Of a stretch of 64,000 bases of DNA, positions 61,060 through 64,000 are shown piece by piece (the first letter of the stretch is position 1; the number at the start of each line of letters is the position of its first letter). Location of the stretch: positions 62,001 to 126,000 of the forward strand of contig JAWKHI010000002.1 of NCBI GenBank assembly GCA_041394885.1, read 5' to 3'. Below the pieces are notes generated by a model. The model searched no databases. It was not told where the DNA came from and saw only the letters and a program-made list of their open reading frames with translations. Made by a program: the position numbers and the translations under genes. The DNA is from DSOI01 sp041394885 (GTDB taxonomy: Bacteria; Acidobacteriota; Terriglobia; Bryobacterales; Bryobacteraceae).

Positions 61060-62125
61060 TCACGAGAAGATGGAACACCCCCATCGATCCTCGAATCCAG
61101 CGCCCGGAACCGGCGGTGTAACACGAGGCGACCGAATGACATAGAGCGCGCGCATCGCGCTCGGCCAAAGGCGGACCGTCGCGTGAAACCGAGTAGTGCG
61201 TTACCAATCCTTCCGCACACACGATCCGCCCAACCGAAAGCCGCACTCCGAGGGCGCTGCGAAGAACTTGAGGCTGGATGTCGATGGCCCCTCGTAACTC
61301 CTCCAAGTGGCTCGGCGCGAGAAGCCTCCTGTGTTGACGTATTCGGCCACGGCAGGCGCCGGCGCTTAGCATCGCTGCCGCAAGCAGCAGAGCGGCCGGC
61401 CCGGTGTAGGCTGCCACCACGCCGGCGGCGGCAATGCAGGATGTCCATTGTGCCTCTGAATAAGTGAGCCAGTAGCGCCGGTCCTCGTCTCCTCGAAGGA
61501 ACTCGAGACAGAAGCGAATTGCCGCGTAGCCGCCGGCATACCCGGCGAACATATCCCCGTGGCCGTTGGTTGACACTGCGAGCAATCCTAGCAGCAACGC
61601 CACCGATAGAGACTCGAGAGTCTGCACGGGAAACAATCGCTTTTGCGAGAATCGCGGGTTCAAGCCATCGGCCACATACCGGCCCTCGTACCGGACTCCC
61701 CATGCATGCGGTTTCCCGTGGCAGCATCCGGCGCACAGGCAGCCCACGCGGCCGAAGATCAGGAAGATGCCGAGCCCGGCGGCGACAAGGTCGAGGTACG
61801 GCAGCACGGGCAGATCGGCTAATCCTAGCAGCATGGCACAAACGGCAAATACGGCGATCTCGTGGTGATAGTAGATGAGGGTTTCGTAGCCCGATATAAT
61901 CTTCGTAATCATCGTCAGGGCGAAGAACGTGATCACGGCGGCGCCGGCCAGCACGCACAGAATCGCAAGCGAAAGCCCGCGGCGCATCGCGAGTGTTCCG
62001 CAGACGGCGAACGCGATAGCGATGCCGAGAACGCCGCAAGCGTGAAACGCGCGGATCCTGCGCCCGCCCAAATACAGTTCGCGGCGGACGAGGCGGTCGA
62101 AAATGCGGTCAAGCGCAAAGGTCAT
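61046..62125 (-). CDS. Lgt-like polytopic membrane protein with soluble C-terminal domain
   Basis: 359 residues. Residues 20-260 have seven or so membrane helices with Lgt-family marks: IYYHHEIAVF, IFGRVGCLCAGCCHGKPHAWG (the GRxGCF...GCCxG site) and RLFPVQTLESLSVALLL. Lgt moves diacylglycerol to prolipoprotein cysteines; this distant relative lacks the classic HGGLxG motif and so may act on another protein or lipid. The last 90 residues are cytoplasmic or periplasmic and unassigned. The ATG overlaps the HEAT gene stop (ATGA). Confidence 0.75.
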   Translation of the reverse strand: MTFALDRIFDRLVRRELYLGGRRIRAFHACGVLGIAIAFAVCGTLAMRRGLSLAILCVLAGAAVITFFALTMITKIISGYETLIYYHHEIAVFAVCAMLLGLADLPVLPYLDLVAAGLGIFLIFGRVGCLCAGCCHGKPHAWGVRYEGRYVADGLNPRFSQKRLFPVQTLESLSVALLLGLLAVSTNGHGDMFAGYAGGYAAIRFCLEFLRGDEDRRYWLTYSEAQWTSCIAAAGVVAAYTGPAALLLAAAMLSAGACRGRIRQHRRLLAPSHLEELRGAIDIQPQVLRSALGVRLSVGRIVCAEGLVTHYSVSRDGPPLAERDARALCHSVASCYTAGSGRWIRGSMGVFHLLVNEPH

Positions 62126-62679
62126 GGCATCGACTTCAGAACGCCGGGATCGGTCTCCCTCGCGCGATGTTTCTTCAGCAGCTCGCCCGCCCGGCTCGAG
62201 CTAGTAACCTTGAGCGCGCTAATGGCGCTCTGGCGGATCGTCGCCAGCTTGTTTTCGAGCAGCGCGCCGAGTGCTTCCACTGATCGCGCATCCCCCCTCT
62301 GACCCAGCAGCGCGGCAGCGTGTTTCACATCGTCGGTCCCGCCCGCCGATAGAACTGAAATGAGCGCCGACGCCGCTTCTTCCGACGGGAACACCGCCAG
62401 CGCTTCCATCGCGCCGGGCAGCACGATCGGATCCTTTCTCTCAAGGGACTTGCGGAAAGCCGCCAGAATGGCCGGGAGCGTGGACGGTAATGCGAACTCT
62501 CGCAGCAACAGAAGGATTCGCCAGTGGCAGACCAATCCCAAACGGTCGTTCCCGAGTCCTTCGACGAGCACCGGAGCCGACGAAGGCCCCTCGCTCCGGA
62601 ACCATTCCCAAGCGTCCTCGTAGATTGACTGACTGTCGCTCGCCAGCCGGACTAACTGCTCTTGTGGCGTTGGTTTCAT
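62122..62679 (-). CDS. HEAT-repeat protein
   Basis: 185 residues without a signal peptide. At least four HEAT-like helix pairs are visible (SSAPVLVEGLGNDRLGL, PSTLPAILAAFRKSLER, EAASALISVLSAGGTDDVKH and DARSVEALGALLENKLATIR with RQSAISAL). Such solenoids bind proteins. It overlaps the DUF4157 gene by 4 nt upstream and the Lgt-like gene by 4 nt downstream, so it is translationally coupled to both and may serve as their partner or a chaperone. Confidence 0.8.
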   Translation of the reverse strand: MKPTPQEQLVRLASDSQSIYEDAWEWFRSEGPSSAPVLVEGLGNDRLGLVCHWRILLLLREFALPSTLPAILAAFRKSLERKDPIVLPGAMEALAVFPSEEAASALISVLSAGGTDDVKHAAALLGQRGDARSVEALGALLENKLATIRQSAISALKVTSSSRAGELLKKHRARETDPGVLKSMP

Positions 62680-64000
62680 ATGCCGTATTTGAACACTTCT
62701 TTCACCTTCTCGACGAGGAAGTCTTTGTCGCGCTGCAAAATCTGCTTGTTGGCGTCGACGCGCTTCTTCAACTCCTTCAGCACTGCCTTGGCGACCTCCG
62801 GTTCTAGGGTATCCTTCATGACGTTGAGCTTGTTCATTATGTTCTTATCGGGGTGGATCCCGCCGGACGGCCGCTCCTTACCCGAAACCGGAACGCGATA
62901 CCGGCGCTGCCACAAAGAAGCGTAGATCTCAGTTTCAGGATACTCGTAAGTTTCGAAAAACTTCTGCGGATCGCCCTTGAACTTCTTGCGATCCTCGTCG
63001 GAAAGACCGGAGAGCGCGGCCTCCATGATTTCCTTCGAGTAAGTCTCACCGTATTCGAAATGCCCAGCCATTTCATGTGCGAGATTCTCCCATACGTTCT
63101 TAGGATCCTGCTCGGCAAACCTCACCCACGACATGCCGACCGTGAGGGTGTGGCCATTTTGCGAAGCATAGAAGCCCCCCTTCAGAGCGGCTGCGGGGTC
63201 GAAGTTGAACGTAACACCATCGGCGATGTCTTCGAGTTCGGTTCCCTTCACGCTCGCGACAACCGCCTTCCATGCCGCGTCGGCGCGTGCTCGCCAAGCG
63301 GGTTGATCGGCGGTGTCCCACTCGGTGGTAGGGCTGCCCTTGAGTGCGTGTTTCTCCTGATCTTTCTTGATCACTTCGCCAAGCTCAACCTTGGGCGCCT
63401 CCTTCGGCGGTTCCAGGCCTTTCTTTTTTGCCTCCTCCTCTTGTTCCCTCTTTAGCCGTTCCTCCTCCTTCTTTCGCTTGTCCTCCATGAACGCATATTG
63501 TTTGGCGCCCAGCCGCTCTACCTCTTTCTGGTGCTCGGACTTGCCGCAGCGCTGTAGCCGCAACCCGGACCGGATGGCCGGGCCCGCGTTCCGCTTGACT
63601 CCGGCCCACAGCGACGATACCGCCGAGATGGCCGAGAGATCGGCGTCTTCCTCGAGGGCCGCATCGCCCCCGGGCGCTTTTCCCATCGCGGCGTCCGGCG
63701 CGCCGCCCTGTTGCACCACATGCGCCAATTCGTGGGCCACCAAGGCGTCGCCGGCGATTGTACCCGGACGAAACTCGCCGGCGCCGAAAGCAACGTGCTC
63801 GCCCACCGTGAACGCTCGCGCGTTCAACTCGCCGGAGAGTTGGGCGCCGGTGGCGTCGTCGTGTATTCTTACGCCGGAGAAGTTCGAGCCGAACGCGGAC
63901 TCCATCCGGGAGCGGACGTCGCCCGGCAACGGATGTCCGGACCCAAGCTGCTCCCGGACAGCGGCCGGGTTCGCTTGGCGAGGTCCGCCCGGCTTCGCCT
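62676..64000 (-). CDS. DUF4157 metallopeptidase with second HEXXGH domain (partial, 5' end off window)
   Basis: The frame is open to the right edge (at least 441 residues), so the N-terminus is missing. The DUF4157 part reads GHPLPGDVRSRMESAFGSNF, GVRIHDDATGAQLS, NARAFTVGEHVAFG and HELAHVVQQGG, with the HExxH at 63720-63734. A long charged coiled coil (EDKRKKEEERLKREQEEEAK) links it to a C-terminal domain with WENLAHEMAGHFEYGETY, an HEXXGH zinc motif at 63060-63077. DUF4157 proteins are common cargo or cargo-processing parts of eCIS particles. The stop overlaps the HEAT gene start. Confidence 0.88.
   Translation of the reverse strand, partial: AKPGGPRQANPAAVREQLGSGHPLPGDVRSRMESAFGSNFSGVRIHDDATGAQLSGELNARAFTVGEHVAFGAGEFRPGTIAGDALVAHELAHVVQQGGAPDAAMGKAPGGDAALEEDADLSAISAVSSLWAGVKRNAGPAIRSGLRLQRCGKSEHQKEVERLGAKQYAFMEDKRKKEEERLKREQEEEAKKKGLEPPKEAPKVELGEVIKKDQEKHALKGSPTTEWDTADQPAWRARADAAWKAVVASVKGTELEDIADGVTFNFDPAAALKGGFYASQNGHTLTVGMSWVRFAEQDPKNVWENLAHEMAGHFEYGETYSKEIMEAALSGLSDEDRKKFKGDPQKFFETYEYPETEIYASLWQRRYRVPVSGKERPSGGIHPDKNIMNKLNVMKDTLEPEVAKAVLKELKKRVDANKQILQRDKDFLVEKVKEVFKYGI

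Noticed and set aside
1..64000. CRISPR arrays, rRNA genes, complete insertion sequences
   Set aside because: I found no regularly spaced repeats, no rRNA segments, and no transposase flanked by inverted repeats in the window.

Overview
The window is GC-rich, densely coded bacterial DNA. It most likely comes from an acidobacterium of the Bryobacter/Solibacter type. Pointers are two very large TonB-dependent receptors with an N-terminal carboxypeptidase-regulatory-like domain, a VWFA-related protein of the acidobacterial type, a planctomycete-type cytochrome (PSD1) gene next to a DUF1501 gene, DUF1080 and DUF3604 proteins, and several Tat-exported or lipoprotein enzymes. This placement is inference from gene content; the only RNA gene seen is one tRNA-Lys.

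Left part (0-17.7 kb) is mostly housekeeping: a PhoU-like DUF47 gene cut by the left edge; ttcA and rsmB back to back; rpe, bamD and a response regulator in a row; an Rpn-type nuclease with a tandem-repeat linker; a DUF1080 protein; a translationally coupled clpB-lon pair behind a palindrome-bearing promoter; DUF72; maf; a galactonate-dehydratase-like enolase divergent from a LysR regulator; an orphan hydrogenase-maturation-type protease; and a UDP-glucose dehydrogenase gene broken by two single-base deletions.

Middle part (17.7-46.4 kb): a DUF3604 protein and a TonB receptor; an alkylation-repair pair (Ada-AlkA fusion plus Ogt); rhomboid protease; VWFA protein; response regulator; a MEMO-family protein with two methyltransferases; an Nramp-like transporter lacking the usual metal motif; yebC-ruvC followed by two secreted proteins; deoB, a phosphodiesterase and tpiA; then a tight seven-gene minus-strand run (PpiC isomerase, HExxH protein, TlpA thioredoxin, DsbD-N-like protein, glycosyltransferase 9, NHL protein, coiled-coil protein) that looks devoted to the cell envelope.

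Right part (46.4-64 kb): a second TonB receptor, tRNA-Lys(UUU), and a minus-strand run of oligogalacturonate-lyase-like protein, PSD1, DUF1501, sugar isomerase and methyltransferase, which together suggest use of plant-type polysaccharide. Positions 57.1-59.7 kb are a graveyard of broken genes (CBM9-like/PKD protein, Fic protein, PLP decarboxylase fragment). From 59.7 kb to the right edge a minus-strand cluster carries a Tat-exported esterase, a small protein with an RTAGN motif, an Lgt-like membrane protein, a HEAT-repeat protein and a DUF4157 metallopeptidase with a second HEXXGH motif. DUF4157 and RTAGN proteins are typical companions of extracellular contractile injection systems (eCIS), so this operon is the best candidate here for a poorly described system; its structural genes, if any, would lie beyond the right edge.
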